This document shows, in pieces, positions 15,564 to 24,657 of a stretch of 43,870 bases of DNA. The notes under the pieces were generated by a model, which did no database searches, was not told where the DNA came from, and saw only the letters and a list, made by a program, of their open reading frames with translations. Source of the stretch: an uncultured Saprospiraceae bacterium (lineage in GTDB: Bacteria; Bacteroidota; Bacteroidia; Chitinophagales; Saprospiraceae); assembly GCA_937995755.1 (NCBI GenBank), contig CALKJD010000029.1, positions 1-43,870 of the forward strand. Direction: 5' to 3'. The stretch's first letter is position 1. Every line of letters starts with the position of its first letter. The position numbers were made by a program, and so were the translations under genes.

Positions 15564-18434
15564 ATGGCGACTAATTACCTTGATTCTTTTGAAAGAAGAC
15601 ATATAGGAATCACAGTATCTGAAAAAGATGAAATGATCCAAACTATCGGTGTCTCTTCATTGGAAGAACTCATTTTTAAGACCGTACCTGATGATATTCG
15701 AATGGACAGAGATCTAAAGGTACCTCCGTCGATGACAGAGTTTGAATATCTGAATGAATTAGAAAAAACGGCGGCCCTTAACAAAGTATACAAATCATAT
15801 ATAGGACAGGGATACTATGGTACTATAACGCCTTCCGTATTGCTTCGTAATATTTTTCAAAACCCAGGATGGTATACTCAGTATACACCATATCAGGCAG
15901 AGATTGCCCAAGGTAGGCTAGAAGCATTACTCAATTTTCAAACTTTAGTCTCTGATCTCACCGGTTTACCTATTGCTAATGCTTCATTATTAGATGAAGC
16001 TACTGCAGCAGCCGAAGCCATGGCAATGTTTCAAGGGATTAGAAATAAGAAAAGAAAGAACAATCCTGCAACTAAGTTTTTTGTCGATAATTCAGTGTAT
16101 ACACAAACACTCGATGTCCTATTAACAAGATCAGCTCCTATTGGAATTTCAATAGTACAAGGTGATTATAAAACAGCGGACTTAGGTGAAGAGTATATAG
16201 GCGCCTTGATTCAATACCCTAATAGTAAAGGTTCAATTGAAGATTATACAGCATTTGTAGCTTCTTGTAAAGAGCAAGACTTACTTGTGTGTGTAGCAGC
16301 AGATCTCATGAGTTTAGCATTATTGCAAGAGCCAGGAGCTTGGGGAGTAGATGTAGTCGTAGGTAATACTCAGAGGTTTGGAGTGCCTATGGGGTATGGT
16401 GGTCCACATGCTGCGTATTTTGCAACATTAGAAGATTATAAAAGACAAATACCAGGACGAATAATAGGCCTGTCAGAAGACTCTCAGCACAATCCTGCGC
16501 TTCGTATGGCATTGCAGACTAGAGAGCAACATATCAAGAGAGATAAAGCTACATCTAACATTTGTACGGCTCAGGCATTACTAGCCATCATGGCAGGGAT
16601 GTATGGTGTATATCATGGTCGTGATGGTATTAAGCATATTGCCAATACGATGCATCTCAAAGCAGTAAAACTATCCACAGCATTGCAAGAGATGGGCTGT
16701 ACTCTTTCTAACGACCATTACTTTGATACGATAGCCATAAAAGCAGATACTGCGACTCAATCTAAAGCTAAGGAAGCTAGTGAAGCAATGAAGATGAACT
16801 TCTTCTATACAGATAACCATATTGTCATCTCTGTGGATGAGACGACTACGGACAAAGATGTAAATACAATAGTTGAAGTCTTAGCTGCAGTATTGGGAAA
16901 GGACTATGCATTTAGTGAGTCTGCGGTACAAAGTAATATACCAACTAACCTTGAAAGAACTACTGAATATCTTACTCACCCTACTTTTAGTTCATACCAT
17001 ACTGAGAGTAAGATGATGAGATATATTAAGAAGCTTGAAAATAAAGATCTATCGCTTGTCCATTCCATGATTTCATTAGGCTCATGTACGATGAAGCTCA
17101 ACGCAGCGACAGAGTTAATACCCGTAAGTTGGCCTGCTTTTGCTAATATTCATCCTTTTGCACCACTAGATCAAGTAAAGGGATATCAGCAAATTTTTGA
17201 AGAATTAACGGAGTACTTATCTGATATTACAGGATTTACAGATTGTTCATTGCAACCTAATTCTGGTGCTCAAGGTGAGTACGCTGGATTACTTACTATC
17301 AAAGCTTATCATGAAGATAGGGGCGATTTCCATAGAAATGTAGCCATCATACCACAGTCAGCTCATGGGACTAATCCTGCAAGTGCTGTAATGGCAGGAA
17401 TGAAAGTAATTGTAGTGAAAACAGATGACAGCGGAAATATTGATCTGGAAGACCTCAATGCTAAAGCGGAACAACATAAAGACAACCTATCAGCATTGAT
17501 GATTACGTACCCAAGTACACACGGAGTCTTCGAAACTGCTATCAAAGCAATATGTCAGAAGATACACGACTGTGGAGGCTTAGTATATATGGATGGTGCT
17601 AACATGAATGCTCAGGTGGGACTTACTTCTCCAGGTTTAATTGGAGCAGATGTATGTCATCTTAATCTGCACAAGACCTTTGCAATACCTCATGGTGGAG
17701 GAGGACCTGGAATGGGACCAATCTGTGTCAATGATAAATTAAAACCATTCTTACCTGGTCATAAGTTAATACCTACAGGTGGTGATAAAGCGATATCGGC
17801 AGTGTCTGCAGCTCCGTGGAGTAGTGCAAGTATATTATTAATATCTTATGCATATATCAAGATGTTAGGTTATGATGGTCTTAAGAACGCTACTGAATAC
17901 GCGATACTCAATGCCAATTATATTAAAGCGAGACTAGAGGATCATTATCCAGTATTGTATACAGGAGAGGAAGGAATGGCAGCTCATGAATTGATCTTAG
18001 ATCTAAGGCCATTCAAAGCAATATGTAGTGCAGAAGATGTAGCTAAAAGATTGATAGACTATGGGTTTCATGCGCCTACCTTATCGTTTCCTGTAGCTGG
18101 TACAGTGATGATAGAGCCAACGGAGTCAGAGGATAAAGATGAGCTAGATAGATTCTGTGATGCGATGATTTCTATCAAATCTGAGATTGATGAAGTGGCT
18201 ACTGGATCACAAGATCCTGAAAACAATGTATTGCATAATGCGCCACATACTGAAGCTATGATTACGACTGACAACTGGGAGTATCCGTACTCTAGAGAAA
18301 AAGCAGCATTCCCAATTTCGTATCTTAAAGGTGGAGGTAAATTTTGGCCTGCAATCGGAAGGGTGAACAATGCTTATGGAGATAGGAATTTGATATGTAC
18401 ATGTCCTCCAATGGAAGATTATATGGAAGCCTAG
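15564..18434 (+). CDS. gcvP: Glycine dehydrogenase (decarboxylating), P protein of the glycine cleavage system
   Basis: GcvP decarboxylates glycine with PLP and passes the aminomethyl group to lipoyl-GcvH. At 956 residues it is the fused, single-chain form (E. coli 957). The N-terminus FERRHIG is typical. The first half carries TPYQAEIAQGRLEALLNFQT and the second half the PLP site NLHKTFAIPHGGGGPGMGP with lysine K704, plus SWPAFANIHPFAP and LQPNSGAQGEYAG. gcvT and gcvH are not adjacent, so the pathway is split across the genome. It ends at a strong terminator. Confidence 0.97.
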   Translation: MATNYLDSFERRHIGITVSEKDEMIQTIGVSSLEELIFKTVPDDIRMDRDLKVPPSMTEFEYLNELEKTAALNKVYKSYIGQGYYGTITPSVLLRNIFQNPGWYTQYTPYQAEIAQGRLEALLNFQTLVSDLTGLPIANASLLDEATAAAEAMAMFQGIRNKKRKNNPATKFFVDNSVYTQTLDVLLTRSAPIGISIVQGDYKTADLGEEYIGALIQYPNSKGSIEDYTAFVASCKEQDLLVCVAADLMSLALLQEPGAWGVDVVVGNTQRFGVPMGYGGPHAAYFATLEDYKRQIPGRIIGLSEDSQHNPALRMALQTREQHIKRDKATSNICTAQALLAIMAGMYGVYHGRDGIKHIANTMHLKAVKLSTALQEMGCTLSNDHYFDTIAIKADTATQSKAKEASEAMKMNFFYTDNHIVISVDETTTDKDVNTIVEVLAAVLGKDYAFSESAVQSNIPTNLERTTEYLTHPTFSSYHTESKMMRYIKKLENKDLSLVHSMISLGSCTMKLNAATELIPVSWPAFANIHPFAPLDQVKGYQQIFEELTEYLSDITGFTDCSLQPNSGAQGEYAGLLTIKAYHEDRGDFHRNVAIIPQSAHGTNPASAVMAGMKVIVVKTDDSGNIDLEDLNAKAEQHKDNLSALMITYPSTHGVFETAIKAICQKIHDCGGLVYMDGANMNAQVGLTSPGLIGADVCHLNLHKTFAIPHGGGGPGMGPICVNDKLKPFLPGHKLIPTGGDKAISAVSAAPWSSASILLISYAYIKMLGYDGLKNATEYAILNANYIKARLEDHYPVLYTGEEGMAAHELILDLRPFKAICSAEDVAKRLIDYGFHAPTLSFPVAGTVMIEPTESEDKDELDRFCDAMISIKSEIDEVATGSQDPENNVLHNAPHTEAMITTDNWEYPYSREKAAFPISYLKGGGKFWPAIGRVNNAYGDRNLICTCPPMEDYMEA

Positions 18435-18459
18435 TATATAATACTATATAAATTTAATG

Positions 18460-18495
18460 ACAGCCATTTCGAATTTTGAAATGGCTGTTTCTGTT
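18460..18495 (+). terminator. Intrinsic terminator of gcvP
   Basis: ACAGCCATTTC (18460-18470) pairs perfectly with GAAATGGCTGT (18478-18488) across a seven-base loop, followed by the T-rich TTCTGTT. It lies 25 bases after the stop codon. Confidence 0.88.
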
Positions 18496-18604
18496 ATAAA
18501 GGAAATCTAAAAACAGAGGGTAAGAGGGTTTGTAAATAAATCAACAATACGTTCTTAATTCATTTCATAGTTGCACTATTCATAAAAAAGCATAATTTCA
18601 TTTT

Positions 18605-19606
18605 GTGAAAAAATGGCAGGACAGAGGCTACTGGATATCTAAGCAGTACTATTGGCAATCAATGGTCTACTACTTATATAATGCAGCTAAATATAGATCA
18701 CTGACATTTTTTTCGGCTTGTAACCCAGCCCTTAGTTTCGGTGGTATGCTCGCGGATAATAAGACTGAAGCCTATGATATCATACCTAGTCAATATCTAC
18801 CCTTGATGTTGACATATGATGCTACGCAAGACTTACATTCTCAATTGTCACATCATAAGATTCAATTCCCAGTAATAGTAAAGCCAAATATGGGATACAA
18901 AGGGTATGCTGTATTAGAGTGCGCAGACTTTGATGAGTTAGAGGCTTATCTTGGTAAAATTGATGTGAATAAAGAATGGCTTATTCAAGAATATATAGAT
19001 TATAAATGCGAATACTCGATAATGTATTTTCGATCTCCAATATCTGACCAGTATGGAGTAACCTCTATTAGTAACAAGAGTTATCCAGCAGTCATAGGTG
19101 ATGGTAAGAATAATATAAATGCACTTATCGATCAATACCAAAATCCATTTGTAGATAAGCAATACCTTAAAAATAAATGGGCATCCATAATCACTACTAT
19201 TCCAATAAAAGACGAAAGTGTAGTACTTCACCACATTGGAAACTATAGCAGAGGGAGTAAATTTTATTCTCTTATGGAAGAGAACGATGCTAGATTAGCC
19301 CAAGCGGTACACAAAGTATTTCATAGGACTAATGAAATTTATTTTGCGAGATTAGATATCAAAGCGGATTCATTAGAAGCCGTTCGTAAAGGTGAGTTTA
19401 AAATCATGGAGATTAATGGAGCAAAGTCCGAACCTTTGCATATTTATGATCCAAAATACGGAATATGGGATCGAGTGAAAGATGTGCGTGGACATTGGAA
19501 GCTTATGAGTCGGATAATAGATGAAAGACGATCGCTTGGATATGAATTTCCAGGAAATATAGAAGGTTTAAAATCTGTACAGGCTGTCAAAAATGGAGTG
19601 AAGTAG
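18605..19606 (+). CDS. ATP-grasp enzyme of unknown substrate (D-Ala-D-Ala ligase-like fold)
   Basis: A 333-residue cytoplasmic protein beginning at a GTG (MKKWQDRGYW). No better in-frame start exists before residue 20. It has the ATP-grasp lid strand FPVIVKPNMGYKG (88-100), WLIQEYI for adenine contact, and FARLDIKAD...FKIMEINGAKSEP near 245-275 with the acidic Mg-binding residues and the asparagine. The N-terminal NPALSFGGMLADNK is a stretch I associate with Bacteroidota proteins often labelled D-alanine-D-alanine ligase. It lacks the usual N-terminal Ddl substrate domain, so that label may be wrong. It should form a carboxylate-amine bond, but the partner is unknown. It is separated from gcvP by a terminator and converges on the CHU_C gene. 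Confidence 0.75.
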   Translation: MKKWQDRGYWISKQYYWQSMVYYLYNAAKYRSLTFFSACNPALSFGGMLADNKTEAYDIIPSQYLPLMLTYDATQDLHSQLSHHKIQFPVIVKPNMGYKGYAVLECADFDELEAYLGKIDVNKEWLIQEYIDYKCEYSIMYFRSPISDQYGVTSISNKSYPAVIGDGKNNINALIDQYQNPFVDKQYLKNKWASIITTIPIKDESVVLHHIGNYSRGSKFYSLMEENDARLAQAVHKVFHRTNEIYFARLDIKADSLEAVRKGEFKIMEINGAKSEPLHIYDPKYGIWDRVKDVRGHWKLMSRIIDERRSLGYEFPGNIEGLKSVQAVKNGVK

Positions 19607-19756
19607 AGCAGATCTATCCAAGATTATATGATAGACCTATCTATAATTGTCAAGGCTTAAAATGGTGGTGGATTTCCAAGTATTAACTTAGTAGAAATTA
19701 AACTTATAGACTACTAGACTAGGAGAGTGGTCGACATGTAAAAGGGCATTAGGTTA

Positions 19757-21709
19757 TTATCTCACCACAGTCACATCTCCTGCAAGATTTTCTGTATATC
19801 CGTCAAGCCATTCTACTTCAGCATACCAAACGTATACTCCAGGATTTACATTAGAGCCATTGTATTGTCCATTCCAGCCTTCAGTTGATTCTCCTAACTG
19901 CTTGGATAATGTGCTGTATACTAGATTGCCCCATCGATCGTAGATGTTAAACTCGTTTACAGTAACGAAATCTGTACCTGTAAGGAAGAATATGTCATTA
20001 GCACCATCTCCATTAGGGCTAAAAATATTAGGGGCATATACATCTCGTTGTTTATCTACGCGAACAGTAATACCTATATCGTCTATACATCCAGCTTCAC
20101 TTGTAACAGTTGCAATATAAGTAGCATCGAAAAGTGGACGTACATTTGGAGTTTCACAGTCTAAACAACTGAAACTACTGTTTCCTCTTTCATCATTCCA
20201 TAGTATAGTACTTATATTACTATTCGTTACTATATCGATATCAAAGTCGAGGTACTCACCAAGCATTATTTCATACTCATCATCGAAGGTGCTCACTTCA
20301 ATATACTCCTCGGTAACGGTAATTATTTTTACGATTGTTTCACAGTTGTTTCTCGCTTCCAAAGTATATACGCCTGCACTTGTAATTGTTTTTATTGGAT
20401 TACTATCGTCATCATCCCAGATGATAGTAGCTCCAGGAATAGTGGCATCTAATACAAGATCCTCACCTTCACACTTTAGGTATTCTTCATTAATGAAATC
20501 TAAATTAAGGTCTAAAACTCTTATGTCTGTACTATCTTCTTTAATAAATGTTTCTGGATTATCCGACAAAGTAAATGATCCAAGCTCGAGGGGTAAATTG
20601 ACAAGTTGTGCTTGGTTTTTGTAAATGCCTCCAGGAATTTCATCAATATAAGCGCTTATGATAATGCTATCCTTACCAGGAAATACATTTAATCCTGTAA
20701 TAGACACTAATGAGCCACCACTAAGACTGCTGTCGCCTCCATATGGATTACGTAATACATCTACAAACTCAAATCCATTTGGTAGTACATCTATTAGGTC
20801 AATTCCTTGTCTTGCGCTTCCAGAGCTATTGGCTATGGTAAACTTATATTCTACGATCTCACAAGGGAAGGTTTCTCTCGGAAGTACAGTCTTTTCTAGT
20901 TTAATAGTATAAGGGCAGCTACATCCATCATTACCTTGAGCAATAGGTCCATCGGTAAGTACAGCTATGGTACCATTCTTTTTATTGATCTCAAAAAGCT
21001 TATCTTGATTGGCTTGATTCACTACACCACCATAAGCAAATAGATTTCCAAACGTATCAAAGAATAAGGCTCCTATAGAGTTGACTATTAGCTGCTGAGG
21101 AAAGCTAAGATCCATATTGCCTGTATCAGGATTAATCTTTACTAATCGCTTAGCATTGATGTCTACACCATATAAGGTACCATCTTCTGGATCAAATGCA
21201 ATATCAAAAATTCTGGTATTGGCTTTAATATCAACTCTAGAAACATCAAAATTAGGCGATTCAAGATCTACTTTTACTATCTCTGCATCGAGGCCAGTAA
21301 ATCCGCCACCACCAATAAGTATCAAGAACCTACCATCAGGAGAAATATCTCCAGCAAAATACTCTAGATTATTAGTCAGTGGAAGTTGTTTTAGAAAAAA
21401 GACATCACCATTAGCGTCTAGCTTGTACAGAAAAAACTCATCTGGATCGACACCATATATTAAATTATCAACTGATCGATACCCAATAGCATTTACATTT
21501 TTACCTACGCCTATTTTGATAGGGTCGAAAATAGCCAAATTACTAGCTGGATCTATTTTGACTTCATATAAATCGGAAGATCCATGAAGACTAGGAGAAA
21601 GTGAAGCATAATACTGACCCTTGCATTGAAATGCAACTTGTGCGCTCATGTATACAGATATACACAACAATACACCAAGGGCTATATGTTTTCTCCAAAT
21701 ACTATTCAT
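19757..21709 (-). CDS. T9SS type B surface protein with CHU_C (gliding motility-associated) C-terminus
   Basis: A 650-residue secreted protein. The signal peptide is about 1-23 (ending YMSAQ). Residues about 30-265 form repeated 'D..G.LYGVD.....L.KI' segments, a beta-propeller-like (DUF6923-type) region. Residues about 270-390 resemble a DUF11 repeat (YKFTIANSSGSARQGIDLIDVLPNGFEFVD). An Ig/PKD-like stretch follows (LDATIPGATIIWDDDD, SAGVYTLEA). The last 90 residues, IFSPNGDGANDIFF, NEFNIYDRWGNLVY, GWNGQYNG, NPGVYVWYAEVEW, are the CHU_C domain, the type B T9SS signal. It is probably displayed on or released from the cell surface. Its ligand is unknown and it stands alone between convergent and co-oriented genes. 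Confidence 0.9.
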   Translation of the reverse strand: MNSIWRKHIALGVLLCISVYMSAQVAFQCKGQYYASLSPSLHGSSDLYEVKIDPASNLAIFDPIKIGVGKNVNAIGYRSVDNLIYGVDPDEFFLYKLDANGDVFFLKQLPLTNNLEYFAGDISPDGRFLILIGGGGFTGLDAEIVKVDLESPNFDVSRVDIKANTRIFDIAFDPEDGTLYGVDINAKRLVKINPDTGNMDLSFPQQLIVNSIGALFFDTFGNLFAYGGVVNQANQDKLFEINKKNGTIAVLTDGPIAQGNDGCSCPYTIKLEKTVLPRETFPCEIVEYKFTIANSSGSARQGIDLIDVLPNGFEFVDVLRNPYGGDSSLSGGSLVSITGLNVFPGKDSIIISAYIDEIPGGIYKNQAQLVNLPLELGSFTLSDNPETFIKEDSTDIRVLDLNLDFINEEYLKCEGEDLVLDATIPGATIIWDDDDSNPIKTITSAGVYTLEARNNCETIVKIITVTEEYIEVSTFDDEYEIMLGEYLDFDIDIVTNSNISTILWNDERGNSSFSCLDCETPNVRPLFDATYIATVTSEAGCIDDIGITVRVDKQRDVYAPNIFSPNGDGANDIFFLTGTDFVTVNEFNIYDRWGNLVYSTLSKQLGESTEGWNGQYNGSNVNPGVYVWYAEVEWLDGYTENLAGDVTVVR

Positions 21710-21984
21710 GTTCTATACATTACTCCAAGTTAATCATTTTTTATCCTACAGTAGTATATATAAGAATAGTTTAGGGGCTAAAATGTTGCTTTTGATAGTA
21801 ATATTAATATGAATTTAGTATTATATGGTTCTAATATGACAGTTCAGTGGACTTTTGGCAGGAATTAGACAGTAAATATTGAATACGTGGCTGTGTATAT
21901 TTTGCTATTGAAATACATAGGTATTTACATTAAAGCAGAGTTTAATGAATTTGGAATCAATGGTACAAATTATAAGAGAATAAT

Positions 21985-22665
21985 CTAGTCGATTAAAGAC
22001 TCGCCATTTAGGTTGGTAGTCAGTACACTACTCATGAAATTGAAAAATGGCAACATGCCTTTATAAGTGTCAACTACCTTTTCGAGAAAGTCAGGTTCAA
22101 TGATCTCTTTGTCGGACACAGGCCTGTAACAGAGGTATTGCTTCATACGAAGAAGGTCTCCAGCAGGACTTTCTTTGTCAAAGCCTCTAGGTATATTTTT
22201 AAGTGCTTGCCCTTCTAATTGTCCAAATAGCTCTTTAAACTTCTTATCCTCAATAATTTTGCGAAGTTCGGATGCATCCAAAGCAATTTCTTCTCTTACT
22301 CTTTTTAGGTCGGAAGACTCTGGATTCCAAAATCCGCCGGCTATCATTGACTTCCCTCCAGGCTGAATGCCTAGAAAATATCCGCCTCTTCGCGCTGCCG
22401 TAGCTCTTGTAAAGCTTCCTCCAAAATGATCTTTGTAAGGAGCTTTATCCTTAGAGAATCTTACATCACGATATATTCTAAATACTTTTTGCTTCTCTAT
22501 CATATCTACTTTGTTGAGTTCTGCTTCTACAGAATTCATAAGACCTTTCATATTAGCTAAGGCAAGGTCGTAAGTTTCCTTATTAGCTTTAAACCATGTT
22601 CGGTCATTGTTCTTAGCTAGATCTTTGAGGAATCTTAAGGTAGATTTTTCGATATGTGTAGTCAT
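21985..22665 (-). CDS. DUF2461 family protein
   Basis: A 226-residue cytoplasmic protein matching DUF2461 (TIGR02453-like). Recognisable pieces are TLRFLKDLAKNNDRTWFKANKETYD at the N-terminus, FRIYRDVRFSKDKAPYKDHFGGSF, GGYFLGIQPGGKSMIAGGFW, and a final FYRP-like segment YLCYRPVSD. The biochemical role is unknown. It lies 55 bp downstream of ubiX in the same direction and may be the last gene of the thrA-thrC-ubiX run. Confidence 0.88.
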   Translation of the reverse strand: MTTHIEKSTLRFLKDLAKNNDRTWFKANKETYDLALANMKGLMNSVEAELNKVDMIEKQKVFRIYRDVRFSKDKAPYKDHFGGSFTRATAARRGGYFLGIQPGGKSMIAGGFWNPESSDLKRVREEIALDASELRKIIEDKKFKELFGQLEGQALKNIPRGFDKESPAGDLLRMKQYLCYRPVSDKEIIEPDFLEKVVDTYKGMLPFFNFMSSVLTTNLNGESLID

Positions 22666-22720
22666 GTGAAGAGTATAATTTGAAAATTAAAGTTGGTGAA
22701 ATTCAATAGAGATTCCAAAT

Positions 22721-23281
22721 CTAACTTTTACCCCAGCGATAAGTATCAGATTGGTCTATGCCTGCAAGATCTATCACACGATCTACTACCGTAAGTGCGA
22801 TCTCATCGACAGTAGTAGGATTAGAGTAAAAAGACGGTGTAGCAGGACAAATGATAGCTCCAGCTTCTGTTAAGGCAGTCATATTTCGTAGGTGAATAAG
22901 ATTATATGGAGCCTCACGTGGTACCACGATTAACTTACGTCTCTCTTTGAGGATGACATCTGTAGCTCTAGTGATTAGGTCATTAGATATACCATGATTG
23001 ATACGAGATAGTAGTCCCATAGAACAAGGACAGACGATCATAGTATCGTATTGCGCTGATCCTGAAGCAAATGGCGCAAAGAAATCATTGTTTTTATAGT
23101 AGTCCACATCGTAAGCAGTATCGTCCCATTGTCCAATCTCTATTTCCCAGTTGATCTTAGCATTGTCAGTCATTACAACTCCTAGCGTCAGATCTTTTCT
23201 AGCGGATAGTTTGTCTAATAAGAGCTTGGCATATATACTACCACTTGATCCACCTATGGCTATTACTATTTTTCTTTTCAT
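22721..23281 (-). CDS. ubiX: Flavin prenyltransferase UbiX
   Basis: UbiX prenylates FMN to make the cofactor used by UbiD-type decarboxylases. The 186-residue protein begins MKRKIVIAIGGSSGSIYAK (FMN-binding loop) and contains VCPCSMGLLSRINHGISNDL and RKLIVVPREAPYNLIHLRNM (prenyl phosphate site), then GAIICPATPSFY. This is full family length. Its partner ubiD is not in the window. It lies 92 bp downstream of thrC and upstream of the DUF2461 gene on the same strand. Confidence 0.94.
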   Translation of the reverse strand: MKRKIVIAIGGSSGSIYAKLLLDKLSARKDLTLGVVMTDNAKINWEIEIGQWDDTAYDVDYYKNNDFFAPFASGSAQYDTMIVCPCSMGLLSRINHGISNDLITRATDVILKERRKLIVVPREAPYNLIHLRNMTALTEAGAIICPATPSFYSNPTTVDEIALTVVDRVIDLAGIDQSDTYRWGKS

Positions 23282-23373
23282 CCGTCTGTATTTGATACCT
23301 ACCTAATGAAAGTAAGGCCGTATTGTTGGATAATGATACGGAAAAGTAAAATTATAGAAGCTAAGCTGAATCA

Positions 23374-24648
23374 TTATCCAATCTCATTCACAAATGCTAT
23401 ATAGTCATCCGCTATCTCAAATTTTTGACATTCACCTAAATCTACTTGCTGAATAGGGTAGTCAGGTATGGCCTTTACTACCACAGATTCAAATTTTTTA
23501 GGATGGGCCGTCGCTAAGAATACGCCAACTTCGGACAATGAAAGATCAGCTTCTAATGCCAACAAACCTACTGCACCATGAGGATCTAATACATAGTCTG
23601 TAGAAGAGTAGTAAGACTTCATCTTAGTTAATGTTTCTTCATTGGAATAAGTATATGCTTTGATCTCTCGGCGAATATCTGTGAAATTATTATCAAATAG
23701 ATATAGGATACGATCAAAATTATTAGGTGCGCCTACATCCATGGCATTAGAATATGTCTGTACTGAAGGTTTGGGTTGCCACTCCCCAGATTGGATATAT
23801 TGATAGAATGTATCATTGGCGTTATTGGCGGCTACAAATCGCTTGATAGGTAATCCCATTTTTTTTGCCAATAAACCTGCAGTAATGTTTCCAAAATTAC
23901 CACTGGGAACTGAGAAGACTAATTCGTCAGATAGCCCCCTTTGCTTCATCTGCTTGTAGGCTAGAAAGTAATATAACGCCTGTGGAAGTAGACGAGCCAC
24001 ATTGATCGAATTGGCACTACTTAAAGAATATTTTTTATTTAATTCCTTATCCCTAAATGCTTGTTTAACTAATGCTTGGCAATCATCGAAAGTACCCTCT
24101 ACTTCCACAGCTTTGATGTTGTGGCCGAGTGAACTCATTTGATATTCTTGAAAAGGACTCACCTTTCCTTTGGGAAATAGGATGGTAACCTTGACTCCTT
24201 CTACACCAAAAAAACCACTAGCTACGGCACTGCCTGTGTCGCCTGAAGTGGCAACAAGTACATTGACCTCTTCTTCATTGTTAAATTGTCCAAGGCATCG
24301 AGACATAAATCTTGCACCTACATCTTTGAATGCTAAAGTGGGGCCATGAAAAAGCTCTAGTACATTTATTTTATGACCAAGGTCTACCACAGGTGTATCG
24401 AAGGATAGAGTCTCTTTTACTATTTTTCTGAGTTGATCATCGGATAGAGAATCTGTGCCTATCAACTGTCTCATAACATGAAAACCAATCTCATGATCTG
24501 AATAATTTTCAATGTTTTGGATCCAATCAGAATCTAAAGTAGGAATCGATTTCGGTACATATAATCCACCTTGGCTAGCAAGTCCATTTATTGTCGCCTG
24601 ACGAAAACTTACTTGTTCATTTGAATCTTTAGTGTTGATGTAGATCAT
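23374..24648 (-). CDS. thrC: Threonine synthase
   Basis: ThrC converts O-phosphohomoserine to threonine using PLP. The 424-residue protein has the ThrC N-terminus (FRQATINGLASQGGLYVP), the PLP lysine K108 in HGPTLAFKDVGARF, and SGDTGSAVASGF and SVPSGNFGNITAGLLAKKMGLP for phosphate and cofactor binding. It lies 9 bp downstream of thrA. The homoserine kinase (thrB) expected between them in many thr operons is absent, so kinase activity must come from elsewhere. Confidence 0.95.
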   Translation of the reverse strand: MIYINTKDSNEQVSFRQATINGLASQGGLYVPKSIPTLDSDWIQNIENYSDHEIGFHVMRQLIGTDSLSDDQLRKIVKETLSFDTPVVDLGHKINVLELFHGPTLAFKDVGARFMSRCLGQFNNEEEVNVLVATSGDTGSAVASGFFGVEGVKVTILFPKGKVSPFQEYQMSSLGHNIKAVEVEGTFDDCQALVKQAFRDKELNKKYSLSSANSINVARLLPQALYYFLAYKQMKQRGLSDELVFSVPSGNFGNITAGLLAKKMGLPIKRFVAANNANDTFYQYIQSGEWQPKPSVQTYSNAMDVGAPNNFDRILYLFDNNFTDIRREIKAYTYSNEETLTKMKSYYSSTDYVLDPHGAVGLLALEADLSLSEVGVFLATAHPKKFESVVVKAIPDYPIQQVDLGECQKFEIADDYIAFVNEIG

Positions 24649-24657
24649 AATTTTATT

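Noticed and set aside
20289-21587. Plus-strand frames inside the CHU_C gene
   Set aside because: They are antisense to a gene with signal peptide and CHU_C domain, and no homology is visible.
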